64,000 bases of DNA. It comes from Sabellastarte sp. h YS-2021. Lineage: Eukaryota > Annelida > Polychaeta > Sabellida > Sabellidae. Under the pieces are notes generated by a model. It made no database searches. It saw only the letters and a program-made list of their open reading frames with translations, and was not told the DNA's origin. The number at the start of each line of letters is the position of its first letter. The first letter of the stretch is position 1. The DNA lies in contig OZ024931.1 in the NCBI GenBank assembly GCA_964017235.1, positions 94,211,721-94,275,720 of the forward strand, written 5' to 3'. Position numbers and translations under genes: made by a program. This document shows positions 10,230 to 20,608 of this stretch, in pieces.

Positions 10230-10770
10230 GAAATTTATCTGTGCCGAGTAAGCTCCACTAGCAGTGGGAGCACTCGGAATTTCAAAATGGCGACATAAAC
10301 AAAGTGGGGTCAAACACCAGTAAATACAGTTTATTTTGTCACATTTATGCAAGCTTAGTAGTTAGTAGAGCTATGAGTACACCCATAATAATAATTATTA
10401 TGATCATTACATGATACTTATCGCACAGAAACTGAGCATATTCCGCCATTGCCATTTGTTTACTTTAATCTGAAGAGATGGTCGGAGCTGTTGTCTTCTC
10501 ATCTCAGAATAAGCCATCTGCATATGCGCAAGATTTCTCTGAGACGTAATCGACTTTTATTGCCGAATACACTCTATGATAATTCGCCCCAGATATTTAA
10601 GATGATTCCTCCTTTTAATGGAAACTTTTGTCAATTTTTGACAACTGTATTGTCTAATTTCCTTCTAAATATACTAATATAGAGGAAATGAGCCTTTTAG
10701 CAGTATCTTATATTAAATTATATTATGAGATAACATTTAAATGTTTGCCTTTATTTAAAATAGTACACAT

Positions 10771-10785
10771 AAAGTTTTCCTAAAT
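10771..10785 (+). repeat. 5' target-site duplication of the LINE
   Basis: AAAGTTTTCCTAAAT here is repeated exactly at 18597-18611, directly after the poly(A) tail. Sequences outside the pair differ. It fixes the LINE boundaries. Confidence 0.9.
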
Positions 10786-11329
10786 AACTGGAGGGGATAA
10801 AGGGGGGAAACATGCTTGATGCTTTCTGAGGAAAAACACTGTTTTTATACTGGAAAAACTTGTTTTTGTGATGTTAACTTGTGTGGAGAATATTATCAAC
10901 ATATATGGAATCTGATGAGACACTTTTTAGATAAAATGGACATATAAATGTTGGTACATTTGAAAGAATATTTTGGAAAAGGGTGACATAATTAAACACA
11001 AATATTCAGAGTCAATGAACCATGAAGGATTTTACTTCACCCTGACCTTGTACCTGGTGATGTGCTTCCAAATATAGAACAATATCTAATGCAAGCCAAG
11101 ATTGGAAATTGTCTAATGGAAATAAAATTTCTGTACAGAAACACTTGACATCTATTTGAAGACTGAAGTTAATGCTTTCTTAATAGAAACACCTGACATC
11201 TATTTAAAAATTGAACTAGTTACTGTGTATTTGTGACAGACTGGTTATAAATCTTTGTGTTTTGTTGTGACATCAAACAAAAGGATTGTGTACATGTGTT
11301 AATTGGGTTGTTTACAAACTTTGTGTTCC

Positions 11330-12655
11330 ATGGCCTCCAAAAGAAATTTAAGTTCTTGCTCAGAACCAGAAGTAGAAATAAAGAAAAAAAATATTCAGTC
11401 CACTCCAAATAAAATAATTATGGAGGATACTACAGAGGGTATCATCCAGCATCATGTTAACATTGAAAGAGAAGAAGCTATTGAAAATGTAAAGAAAAAT
11501 GCACCACAGTGGTTTGGTGATGTGTTTGACTTTATGTTAAAGGACCTCAATAGAATCAGTGAATATGCAAAACAATTGACTGTTTACCAAGCACAGTGTG
11601 AAAAAAACAATGAAGAAATTCAAGTGCTGCACAAAAAGGTTGAAGAACTAGAAAAGAAAAACAGTGCATTACAGGATAATATTTTGAGGCTGGAATCATA
11701 TAGCAGGAAAAACAACTTGATTATAAAAGGATTGTCAGAAAGCGGACCCAATGAGGATGTGACACAACGAGTCATAGAATTTATGAGTATACATCTAAAG
11801 ATGGCCGCCCCTCAAGAAGTAATCCTAGAAACAGCCCACAGACTTGGGAAACCACCACATCTGCAAAGCAAACCTGTGAAAAAACCAAGGGACATCATCG
11901 TTAGATTCCTTCGCGTAGCTGACAGGGATAAAGCTTGGAATCTAAGATTCAATCTGAAAAATACCCCTTATATCCTTGGAGAAGACTATCCATCTGGAAT
12001 ACAAGAGAAAAGGAGACAACTTCAACCTTTCTTTCATATGGCCAGAAAACACCCTAGTGTGAAGAAGTGTCAACTTAATGGAGATGTTCTCATCATCAAT
12101 GGATCCAGATATACAGTTGCCACAGTGGAAACTCTTCCTTTTGGCCTGTACAGCCTTAGTTCTGTTCCTACCTCAGAGAAGAAATTGCAAAAGCGTGAGG
12201 GAACTGCCTTCTTTGGGAAAAATAGCTTTCTCAGTAATTTCCACTACAGTCCCTTTGAAGATAATGGCCATTCTTTTTCCACAGTAGAGCATTATTATCA
12301 GTATAGAAAGGCTCTATACTTCAAGGATGAAACAACAGCCTCTACAATACTACATTCACACTCACCGGCTCAGGCTAAGGCATTAAGCTACCAGATCCAA
12401 GACTATGATGAAGAGCTATGGAGATCAGTGGCTGAACAAACTATGTACAATGCTTGTTCCAAGAAATTCCAGCAAAACATAACTTTAAGAACTAAATTGA
12501 AAGGGACCAGGGGACTCTTGGTGGAGGCAAACCCGAAGGACAACTTTTTCTCGTGTGGCCTCTCAATTGATGACCCAAACCTGGATGAAACACTCAAGTG
12601 GAAAGGACAAAATATCCTTGGAAACATATTAATTAAAATACGGGATAGCTTGTAA
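11330..12655 (+). CDS. LINE ORF1: coiled coil + RRM-like + C-terminal NADAR domain
   Basis: 441 residues from ATG 11330 (an in-frame TTG at 11303 only adds nine codons). Residues ~75-130 form a coiled coil (VLHKKVEELEKKNSALQDNI). Next comes an L1-ORF1-type RNA-binding region (SYSRKNNLIIKGLSE at ~124-138, then RDIIVRFLRVADRDKAW), which in L1 elements trimerises and packages the element RNA. Residues ~290-440 are a NADAR (YbiA/DUF1768) domain: FFGKNSFLSNFHYSPF, F-STVEHYYQYRKA, MYNACSKKFQQN and LLVEANPKDNFFSCGL. Known NADAR proteins are N-glycosidases acting on ADP-ribose-type or riboflavin-pathway intermediates; some remove ADP-ribose from nucleic acid. Its role here is not known. The usual W-G of the final motif reads F-S, so activity is uncertain. 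Confidence 0.88.
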   Translation: MASKRNLSSCSEPEVEIKKKNIQSTPNKIIMEDTTEGIIQHHVNIEREEAIENVKKNAPQWFGDVFDFMLKDLNRISEYAKQLTVYQAQCEKNNEEIQVLHKKVEELEKKNSALQDNILRLESYSRKNNLIIKGLSESGPNEDVTQRVIEFMSIHLKMAAPQEVILETAHRLGKPPHLQSKPVKKPRDIIVRFLRVADRDKAWNLRFNLKNTPYILGEDYPSGIQEKRRQLQPFFHMARKHPSVKKCQLNGDVLIINGSRYTVATVETLPFGLYSLSSVPTSEKKLQKREGTAFFGKNSFLSNFHYSPFEDNGHSFSTVEHYYQYRKALYFKDETTASTILHSHSPAQAKALSYQIQDYDEELWRSVAEQTMYNACSKKFQQNITLRTKLKGTRGLLVEANPKDNFFSCGLSIDDPNLDETLKWKGQNILGNILIKIRDSL

Positions 12656-14420
12656 TTATATGCAAAACAGGAGTAAAGTATTTCTTTAGGACACCATAAA
12701 GGTACATTACACAGGCTTCTCTTGAATTTGGCATAATTTACTTTGGCTTAATTTTAATTACTGAAAAGTGAATGTGAACATTTACACATATTTAACCTAA
12801 ATTTATGTTTGGATTCACAATTACTCAAGGTTCCAGGTGTGAATCTTAGATTGCACAGTAATAAATTTAAGGTTCTTCCAGGAAAAACCAGCTAAGTAAC
12901 AAGAGTTGTGAAAACATATGAAATGTTTGTGTGTTTGTCAAATTCCATTTCCAGATATTGGCATTAAATCTCTGTCATGTGCATTGACCCCTTCTATTTA
13001 CTGCATTTAACTATTACTGAATGTAGTGATAACTTATAATCCAATCTACATCATTGATATATGTATGCCCATCGTATACCTATAATTGAGTCCTAGGTAT
13101 CTAAAATCCCAAGGACTATAATATAAATAACATTTCAACAGGAAAAATATACTTGAAGAAAAAGAGTAGTGTATCAAAAAGGAGACAAACTTTCTGCTGA
13201 ATAAATGTTGTCATTGCAAGCAGCTAAGCTGGTATAATTTTACTTGGTCCAGTAAAGATGACGAGAAATAAAAATCAGAAATAGATGTAATCAGACATCA
13301 ACAATTGATCATTTGTTATATATAAAATTGTGTCATACAATACCATACAGGATACAAAGTCATGCAAAAACCTTAAATGATACAAATTGTATCATGCTAA
13401 ATGTAACATTGCATCATACCCAGCATGGTTATAATTGTGAATGTAGTTAAAAGAGCATAATATCCGTCATCATTAATTGTTATTTCACTTAATAGTCTCT
13501 GAACAATCACAAGCTGTTGATTATACTGTCATCAGCTGTTTAAATTGATAACATTTTTGATGCATTGGTACCAATTATTTTTTCCTATTCAGAATTGTTA
13601 ATGTTCAGTTAAACAGATTATTCAGTGATCAGATATCAGACTGATTACAACCTTTATCAGAGAGATGATGTTGTGGAAAATGTCTAAGGATTGTCTGTCA
13701 ATCTGTCGCTTGTTGCGAATACCCAAAGACATTTTATCTGCCAATTTGTCACTGTTTGGGATTACCCAAAGACCCTTTTTTCTGCAACTTAGGCTGCCTT
13801 GACTAAGATCTTCACTCAACAGAACTGTTCACTGTTTATTAATGTAAACACTTACATAGATGTATAAATGTGCAAGTGCCCATACAGGCACTTAATCACA
13901 GATCAGAGTAGGTGAAATGATTTCATCTTCATTTGGTGTAACCATTTGAGTACATTAAATTTTTGGCAGTTTGAGTACATTAAATCTTTGGCAGTTTAAG
14001 TTCAGTGTACATTGAGGGTGACTTTATCCATTTGTGGCACTTTGAATTCAAAATAAATTGTAATAGATGTGATCCTTCATCAAATTCATATGGTTTGAAA
14101 TGTTCTCAATTGGGACATTTTACTACATCACTTCAACTTCAAGTCCGATATTAAACTAGAATTGACATATTCCTCCAGTATCTAAGCAAATATTATGGTA
14201 TATTCAGTACATAAATTCTGTGTGTTGTCTCATTGCTGTAAATATGTATTGTATATATGTTTTGTTGTTCTAAATATCTGTTGTTTTTTGTGTAACTATA
14301 AGTGTGTAGCACTCCAAGATCCACAAACCATTGTATCTTACCAGTATGATGTGATATCAAACAGAATCAAATTATTGGAAAACTTTGAGCATAAAAATAG
14401 ATTTAAATGTAAATACCTCT
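12656..14420 (+). other. Long inter-ORF spacer of the LINE
   Basis: 1765 bp without a convincing ORF; short ORFs on either strand are AT-rich noise. A direct repeat (gagtacattaaat..ttggcagttt) occurs at about 13950-14000. L1-type elements usually have a spacer of tens of bases, so its job, if any (internal promoter, internal ribosome entry, splice signal), is open. Confidence 0.7.
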
Positions 14421-17400
14421 ATGGCTATTGGTGAGAAATTAAAAATAATATCTGCAAACTGTCAAGGTCTTAGGGATAAAAATAAGAGGATAGATGTCAT
14501 AGGCTACCCATGTGAACAAAATTCGAGCATAATATGCCTTCAGGATACTCATTTAACCGTTAAAGATGAGAAAAACGTACGACAGCTGTCAAACTGTGAA
14601 TGTATCCTGAGTGGCTCAAGCACAAATTCAAGAGGTGTGGCTATTTTGCTAAAAAAAAATTTTGAATTGGAAGTTCTGCAAACTGAAGCTGACCCTAAGG
14701 GAAACTATTTATGTGTGGACTTGAAAATGACATCCTTTTCTATAAGGATAATCAATATCTATGCACCAAATTCGGACGAACCAATTTTTTTTGAAAATCT
14801 GCAAAAATTAGTTGAAAATAACAGTCAAAATTATCTCATAATTTGTGGGGATTTCAATCTGGTACTTGATCCTGCAATGGATACATATAATTACGTGAAG
14901 ATTAATAATCCTAGGTCCAGAAAATACATCCTAGAAATGATAGAGTTGTACAACCTAAAAGATACCTACCGGGCTCTGCACCCACAAGCTCGTAGATACA
15001 CATGGAGGCGAAAACATCCAATAAAACAAGCCCATTTAGATTACTTTATTGTGTCAGAATCATTCATGGATATCATTGACAGTTGTAAAATCAACCCCGG
15101 GTACAGATCTGATCACTCTTTTCTTGAACTTAACCTCATAATAAATCCTTTTCACAGGGGTCCGGGTATATGGAAGTTTAATTGTGAACTATTAAAACAT
15201 TCTGAATATATTGATAAAATAAACAAAACTATTATGGACTTCAGATTCAAATATGCTGTCCCTGTATATAACATAGAATACATAAATGAATTAAATGATC
15301 AATATTTACAATTCACCATTGATGATGACATACTTCTAGAAATGTTACTATTGGAAATTAGATATGTTACTATTAAATATAGTTCAGCCTTAAAACAGGC
15401 TACCAATGCCAAAGAAAATCTTTTGATTAAATCAATAGAAGAATTTGAGACTAGTAACAAAATACAGTCATGGGAATCAATACAAGAAATGAAAAATGAA
15501 CTACAGGCCATAAGAGAAATCAAATTAAAAGGTCACATGATACGATCAAGGGCACAGTGGTTACAATCGGGGGAGAAACCGACACAGTATTTCTGTGGTC
15601 TGGAGCGTAAAAATTTTGTTGACAAAACAATAAAAAAGATCCGACTTGAAAATGGACAAGTTATCACGACACAAGCAGAAATTTTAGAACAAGTAAGACT
15701 TTATTATGAAAACCTGTTTAAAAGCAAGGATGGAGATCTACCGGATGTTGATCTTGATTATCTTCTCAGGGGTTATCCCATTAAGAAACTTGAGGAAATA
15801 GACATCCCACCCCTTGAAGGCCTATTGACAGCATGTGAATTAGGTGAAGCTTTAAAGAATATGAAACACAATAAAACTCCGGGAATAGATGGATTCCCTG
15901 CAGAATTCTTAAAAGTTTTTTGGGGCAAAATTAAATTTCTGATCACAAGGGTACTGAACTATAGCTATAAAAAGGGCAAACTACCTATTTCACTACGACA
16001 GTCAATTATAAACTGCCTTCCCAAAGGTGATAAATCAAGAGAGCTCTTAAAAAACTGGCGCCCTATTTCACTACTTAGTGTCCTGTACAAATTAACATCT
16101 GCAACATTGGCAAACAGAATGAAAAAAGTTTTGGATAAGTTAATCTCGGATTCTCAAACTGGGTTCTTAAAAGGTCGATATATTGGGGAGTCCATACGCC
16201 TGGTCTATGACATTATAAACTATTGTAATTTTTCAGATAAGAAGGGCCTACTAATGTTAACTGACTTTGAAAAGGCGTTTGACTCAATTTCATGGAAGTT
16301 TATGTACAAGGTGTTAAAATTCTTTAAATTCCCCTCTGGCTATATCAAATGGATAAAGATTTTGAACACATCAACAGTCGCTGCAGTTATTCAATGTGGG
16401 GTTAAGTCTGATTTTGTACCAGTAGAACGAGGCTGTAAACAAGGAGACCCCATTGCTCCATATCTGTATATTTTAGGTGGACAAATTATGTGTTATATGA
16501 TTAATTATAACTTGGAGATTAACGGTATTTATGTATGTCACAAGGAATTTAAGATTACCCAGTTTGCAGATGATACGACCCTTTTCTTAGATGGATCCCA
16601 GAATTCACTGCAAGCAGCAATTAACACGATAGAATTATTTGGTTCTTTTTCTGGACTTAAAATGAACACAAACAAAACCAAGGTTATTTGGATTGGACGG
16701 AAAAAACACATTATTGAAAAATTAAATGTTAATTGTAAATTGGATTGGAATACTTCCCAATTTAATCTATTAGGAGTAGAACTCTCTACTGATCTAAAAA
16801 TGGTACCACAGTTAAACTATACAAAAGCAATGACCAATTTGCTGAAAGTCCTAAAACAATGGAAGAAAAGAGAACTAACCCCAATAGGCAAAGTTACAAT
16901 TATAAAAACTTTTCTGTTGTCCAAATTCAATCATCTTTTTATTTCTATCCCAGCACCAGATGACTGTTTTATTAAGCGACTAAATTCACCACTTTTCAGT
17001 TACCTCTGGGGTGATAAACCAGATAAGATAAAACGTAAATACATTACACTAGATTACCTGGAAGGAGGCCTGCGAATGGTTAATCTAAACTATTACATAA
17101 AGTCACTCAAACTATCATGGATAGCAAGACTTTTTAAAACTAAGTTATCTGGGTGGATTCAGTTGTTTGAACTGGTAATATCACCTGTTTCAAAAATGAC
17201 TAAATTTGGCTATGGATGGAGTAAAAAGCTTAGAATATCAACTAAAAACCAATTTTGGAAGGAAGTTTTAGAAGCTTGGATAGAACTATGTGAACTGAAG
17301 GATGTTGAAACAAGTGACCAGTTTCTATCATCTCCTATTTGGTATAATCCGAAAATCTCAGCTGAGACTTTGTATTTCCCAAAATGGTTCAAGCATGGGA

Positions 17401-18224
17401 TTGAATTAGTAGGAGACCTGATAGATAAAGACGGAAAGTTTATAAGTGAACTTGAATTAGCCACAAAATTTAACCTGACAGGGCTAAATTTTCTTGAAAT
17501 TTTAAGGCTTAAAATTTTAATCAATCAATATCTTAGAAAAACAAGAGTAAAATTGGAAAATTTTGTCAGGCCTCATATACCAAGCGAATTGGTAGCCCTC
17601 ATAACCAGAAGCACAAAGAGTAATTTTTTTTACCACATATTTAATAAACAGAACACAGACATGAGCTTTAAACACAAATGGGATGAGGACCTAAACAATC
17701 ATACTGAACAATTTGAATGGGAAAATATTTTTAGAAAGTGTTTCTACACCATACACGACAATTATCTTATCTGGTTCCAATATAAAATTATTCATAGAAT
17801 TTTAGGTACCCGTAAATCATTGTACAACATGGGAATAATTCTGTCCCCAACATGTTCCTTTTGTATGGAGTTACCAGAATCCTTAGTTCATCTCTTTGTA
17901 CACTGTAACAAAGTTAAGGACTTTTGGAAAGAAGTTGAAGAATGGATTATCTGCACAACAAACATACCTATCAAATTTACAGCATCAGATATTTTATTGG
18001 GGTACCTAAACCCAGTAAACTCCCATCCAATCAATGCAATTATTCTTTTGACAAAAAGTTATATATTCAAGAAGTCAAGAAATAGTTCAAAATTAATGAT
18101 AGAAGAGATCAAACAAAAAGCAAAACATGTTTACGAAGAGCAAAGACAAGTATCAAAGTTAAACTTTGAGGAAGAAAAATTTGATAAAGAATGGGCACTT
18201 CTATTAAATATTTTCAGAGGGTAA
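14421..18224 (+). CDS. LINE ORF2: APE-like endonuclease, reverse transcriptase, CCHC knuckle
   Basis: 1267 residues from ATG 14421; the frame is also open to a TTG at 14385. Residues ~7-235 form the apurinic-like endonuclease that nicks target DNA: SANCQGL, CLQDTH (Asp where many have Glu), GDFNLVLD and RSDHSFLEL. The reverse transcriptase spans ~480-760 with TPGIDGFPAEF, NWRPISLLSVLYKL, TDFEKAFD, QGDPIAPYLY and the catalytic FADD (717-718). A C-terminal C-x2-C-x7-H-x4-C knuckle lies at ~1145-1162 (CSFCMELPESLVHLFVHC). Motif wording (SQTGFLKGRYIGE) points to the L1/Tx1 group. Length is normal for this group, and no stop or frameshift is seen. It would act at the chromosome by target-primed reverse transcription of its own RNA. 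Confidence 0.95.
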   Translation: MAIGEKLKIISANCQGLRDKNKRIDVIGYPCEQNSSIICLQDTHLTVKDEKNVRQLSNCECILSGSSTNSRGVAILLKKNFELEVLQTEADPKGNYLCVDLKMTSFSIRIINIYAPNSDEPIFFENLQKLVENNSQNYLIICGDFNLVLDPAMDTYNYVKINNPRSRKYILEMIELYNLKDTYRALHPQARRYTWRRKHPIKQAHLDYFIVSESFMDIIDSCKINPGYRSDHSFLELNLIINPFHRGPGIWKFNCELLKHSEYIDKINKTIMDFRFKYAVPVYNIEYINELNDQYLQFTIDDDILLEMLLLEIRYVTIKYSSALKQATNAKENLLIKSIEEFETSNKIQSWESIQEMKNELQAIREIKLKGHMIRSRAQWLQSGEKPTQYFCGLERKNFVDKTIKKIRLENGQVITTQAEILEQVRLYYENLFKSKDGDLPDVDLDYLLRGYPIKKLEEIDIPPLEGLLTACELGEALKNMKHNKTPGIDGFPAEFLKVFWGKIKFLITRVLNYSYKKGKLPISLRQSIINCLPKGDKSRELLKNWRPISLLSVLYKLTSATLANRMKKVLDKLISDSQTGFLKGRYIGESIRLVYDIINYCNFSDKKGLLMLTDFEKAFDSISWKFMYKVLKFFKFPSGYIKWIKILNTSTVAAVIQCGVKSDFVPVERGCKQGDPIAPYLYILGGQIMCYMINYNLEINGIYVCHKEFKITQFADDTTLFLDGSQNSLQAAINTIELFGSFSGLKMNTNKTKVIWIGRKKHIIEKLNVNCKLDWNTSQFNLLGVELSTDLKMVPQLNYTKAMTNLLKVLKQWKKRELTPIGKVTIIKTFLLSKFNHLFISIPAPDDCFIKRLNSPLFSYLWGDKPDKIKRKYITLDYLEGGLRMVNLNYYIKSLKLSWIARLFKTKLSGWIQLFELVISPVSKMTKFGYGWSKKLRISTKNQFWKEVLEAWIELCELKDVETSDQFLSSPIWYNPKISAETLYFPKWFKHGIELVGDLIDKDGKFISELELATKFNLTGLNFLEILRLKILINQYLRKTRVKLENFVRPHIPSELVALITRSTKSNFFYHIFNKQNTDMSFKHKWDEDLNNHTEQFEWENIFRKCFYTIHDNYLIWFQYKIIHRILGTRKSLYNMGIILSPTCSFCMELPESLVHLFVHCNKVKDFWKEVEEWIICTTNIPIKFTASDILLGYLNPVNSHPINAIILLTKSYIFKKSRNSSKLMIEEIKQKAKHVYEEQRQVSKLNFEEEKFDKEWALLLNIFRG

Positions 18225-18596
18225 AACATTAACCGATAAGCAGATGGAACCAATATAAAATATGTTGATATTTAATGTGGTGAAAAACGCAGTATTCTCT
18301 CTCTTGTTCATTGTATCACATTGTCAGAATGGATTAGAGTATAAATCAAATTCAGATTGTAAAAAAGAACAAGTACATATATGCAGTATAATTGTAAGTG
18401 CATACAAAATAAATAGATCTTGCCTAACAATTATTATAAATTGTAATGTTAATCAAAAAATATTCATACTGTGTATGAAACTAAATGTACAGACCCGATG
18501 GGAGGTTGGCTACCCTCGCCTCTCCGGTGATCTAAGCGAGTGAGTGTACAAAAAGGGTAAATAAAGATATCACCTGGAAAAAAAAAAAAAAAAAAA
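18225..18596 (+). other. LINE 3' UTR and poly(A) tail
   Basis: About 350 bp ending in a GC-rich block (18495-18545) with a possible short stem (CTCGC / GCGAG), then gtaaataaagatatcacctgg and ~19 A residues (18578-18596). The 3' target duplication follows at 18597-18611. Confidence 0.8.
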
Positions 18597-18611
18597 AAAG
18601 TTTTCCTAAAT

Positions 18612-19679
18612 TTTGAAGTTTATTACAATGTATCAACAACAAGTCATGTTGATGTTATTTTGTAACCAGTATCAGACCAGTGCTAATACTTCATGTGTGC
18701 ACTTTTGAAGTCAATACAATGCATATTTATCATCTTTATAATTTATTTTGCAAAAAAGGGTATCTTTTATTCTAGTGGTTTTCTACTAGTAAACGCCCAC
18801 CTGTCATGTCAGTGAATGCCTGACTTATATTTCTTTGTTAGAGGTCAAGCACCAATGCTTCTACAAGTCTACAAAATGGGTGGTCACCGGTATTTCCAGT
18901 TTGTGATAAAAAGGTTGATAATAGAGATAAATGGCTAAAATATATCACTTTCTACGAAATACTCCAACTATTAACTGTAGTGCATGTCATTTGATAATTT
19001 GGTCATAGAAGAATATAACATAGAGCGGTTAATATAATTGAAATTCAAAATATTAATCAAAGCATGGGCATTTACTGGTAGAATGGCACTATGTACACTT
19101 GTGTAAATAAAAATCATTAAACAGCATTTCTGTTTGTGACAAATTGTTCAAAAACCCCCACAATGTATTGGTTATTATCATGGATAACATTGTTCTGTAT
19201 GTGTGCATGAACTTAAACCCTGCAATAGATTCAGACAGTAGTAACCATAATTTGAAAAAAAATACCTGAAATAATTAAATTTTTTGAAACTATAAATCAG
19301 AAATGGGTATTTTGCTACCTGAACAAACAATTTATTGAGCTTAAGATGAATTAATGATTTCTACTATTTTTATTATAAATTTTCTAACCATGACATAGCT
19401 ATAACTTCCTGTTTACAATTTTTTTTTTTTTTTTTTTTTTTTTGAGGCAGAAATTATGTGACAAGATTTGTGAGTTTTACGTATAACCAGTTTTACCTGT
19501 TGATATATACCTAAACTCCTCTTATGTGCAATGTGTAGAAAATAAATAGGTATGGCATGAACATTATTGGAAAACCTCCCATTTTAATGTATATACCCCC
19601 GAGTGAGCGGAATTGACACCACCCGTGTACCAGATCTGTTATTTATTAACAGTACTTATTAAATCTATTCTGTTTGGTT
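18612..19679. other. No gene seen
   Basis: AT-rich flank of the LINE. The only distinct feature is a poly-T run at about 19420-19443, possibly a minus-strand retroelement tail, but no body was recognised. Confidence 0.5.
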
Positions 19680-20400
19680 TTAAGGCTCAACGTCAGAAAC
19701 ATCTCTCATTTTCCTGTCAATATTCTCTCTTCTTCACCCTGCTGACATTGTCAAAAACCTAGCTATATGGTTTGATGCTGACTTTTTGTTCTCAGAACAC
19801 AATCAGGAGACTTGTAAAGCCTGCTTCCTCCAGATGCGTGACCTTGGTCAAATTAGATAGTATCTTAGTCATGAAGTGGCCGTCTTTGCTGCAAATGCCT
19901 TTGTTAGTAGTCATCTAGACTATTGTAACTTTCTGTTTAGACATTAGTCAAGCTTCAATCAGCACAAGCTGCAATGTATTCAGAATACTCTTGCACATAC
20001 TGTCACAATTCATACAAAGTATGCTCATGTAACACCCATCCTGCTTGCCTGTTCTTTAATGCTGCATGTTCAAAATCACAACCCAGGTTTATAAACGTTT
20101 ACACAGTGGTTCTCCTTTCCATTTTTATACCACCCTTGATTTTGAGGAAATGCTCCTACAGTACCGCACAGTCATCTTGATTGTTAATACCTGACAGCTC
20201 CTCCTTTCCACTCCTCACTCTACAAGTCAGTCAAACACTTTGGCCATAGTTTTCCGTTTGATGCTCCTTAGTTTTGAAGTGATCTTTCTGATAATGTACA
20301 CAGTTCAGCATCTATTACCTCCTTCAGGAAAAAGCTCCAATCTTACCTGTTTGCAAAAGTCTCTCAACCATAGCCTTCCCATCATCCCTGTGTCTTTATT
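19680..20400 (+). pseudogene. Degraded CR1/Jockey-like LINE fragment (3' part of RT ORF)
   Basis: In shifting plus-strand frames one reads VKNLAIWFDADFLFSEHN, then VSSHLDYCNFL, KLQCIQNTLAHTVTIHTKYA and HVTPILACL, and finally a block near SFRKKLQSYLF (about 20320-20350). This is the order of conserved phrases after the catalytic core of CR1/Jockey-type reverse transcriptases. Several stops and frame changes make it dead, and the catalytic FADD region is absent. Confidence 0.7.
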
Positions 20401-20608
20401 GATATGATCTGGCTATGTTATTGAACTTAAGATTATTTACCTTGAACTTTTTTATGTTTTTTTAAGTTGAAAAAAAGAAAGAAAAATATAAAATTATTCA
20501 AATTAACTGCAGCACCTGCAACTTTCAAGCGGGGCCTGCAACTTTTTGGTGTAGCAGGTCCTGCAGTAATTTTCAACGAATTTCCTACACTGTTACACGC
20601 AATAATAA

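Larger units (their letters stand above)
10786..18596 (+). mobile_element. Full-length, apparently intact L1/Tx1-type LINE with NADAR-bearing ORF1
   Basis: A 7.8 kb non-LTR retrotransposon bounded by a perfect 15-bp target duplication and ending in a ~19-bp poly(A) tail. It has a 5' UTR of about 544 bp, ORF1 (11330-12655), an unusually long 1.77 kb spacer, ORF2 (14421-18224) with endonuclease and reverse transcriptase, and a ~350-bp 3' UTR. Neither ORF has a stop or frameshift. Intact ORFs, full length and an identical duplication indicate a young, possibly active copy. Within the 5' UTR a short phrase (gaaacac(t/c)tgacatctattt) is repeated near 11140 and 11190. Confidence 0.92.
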
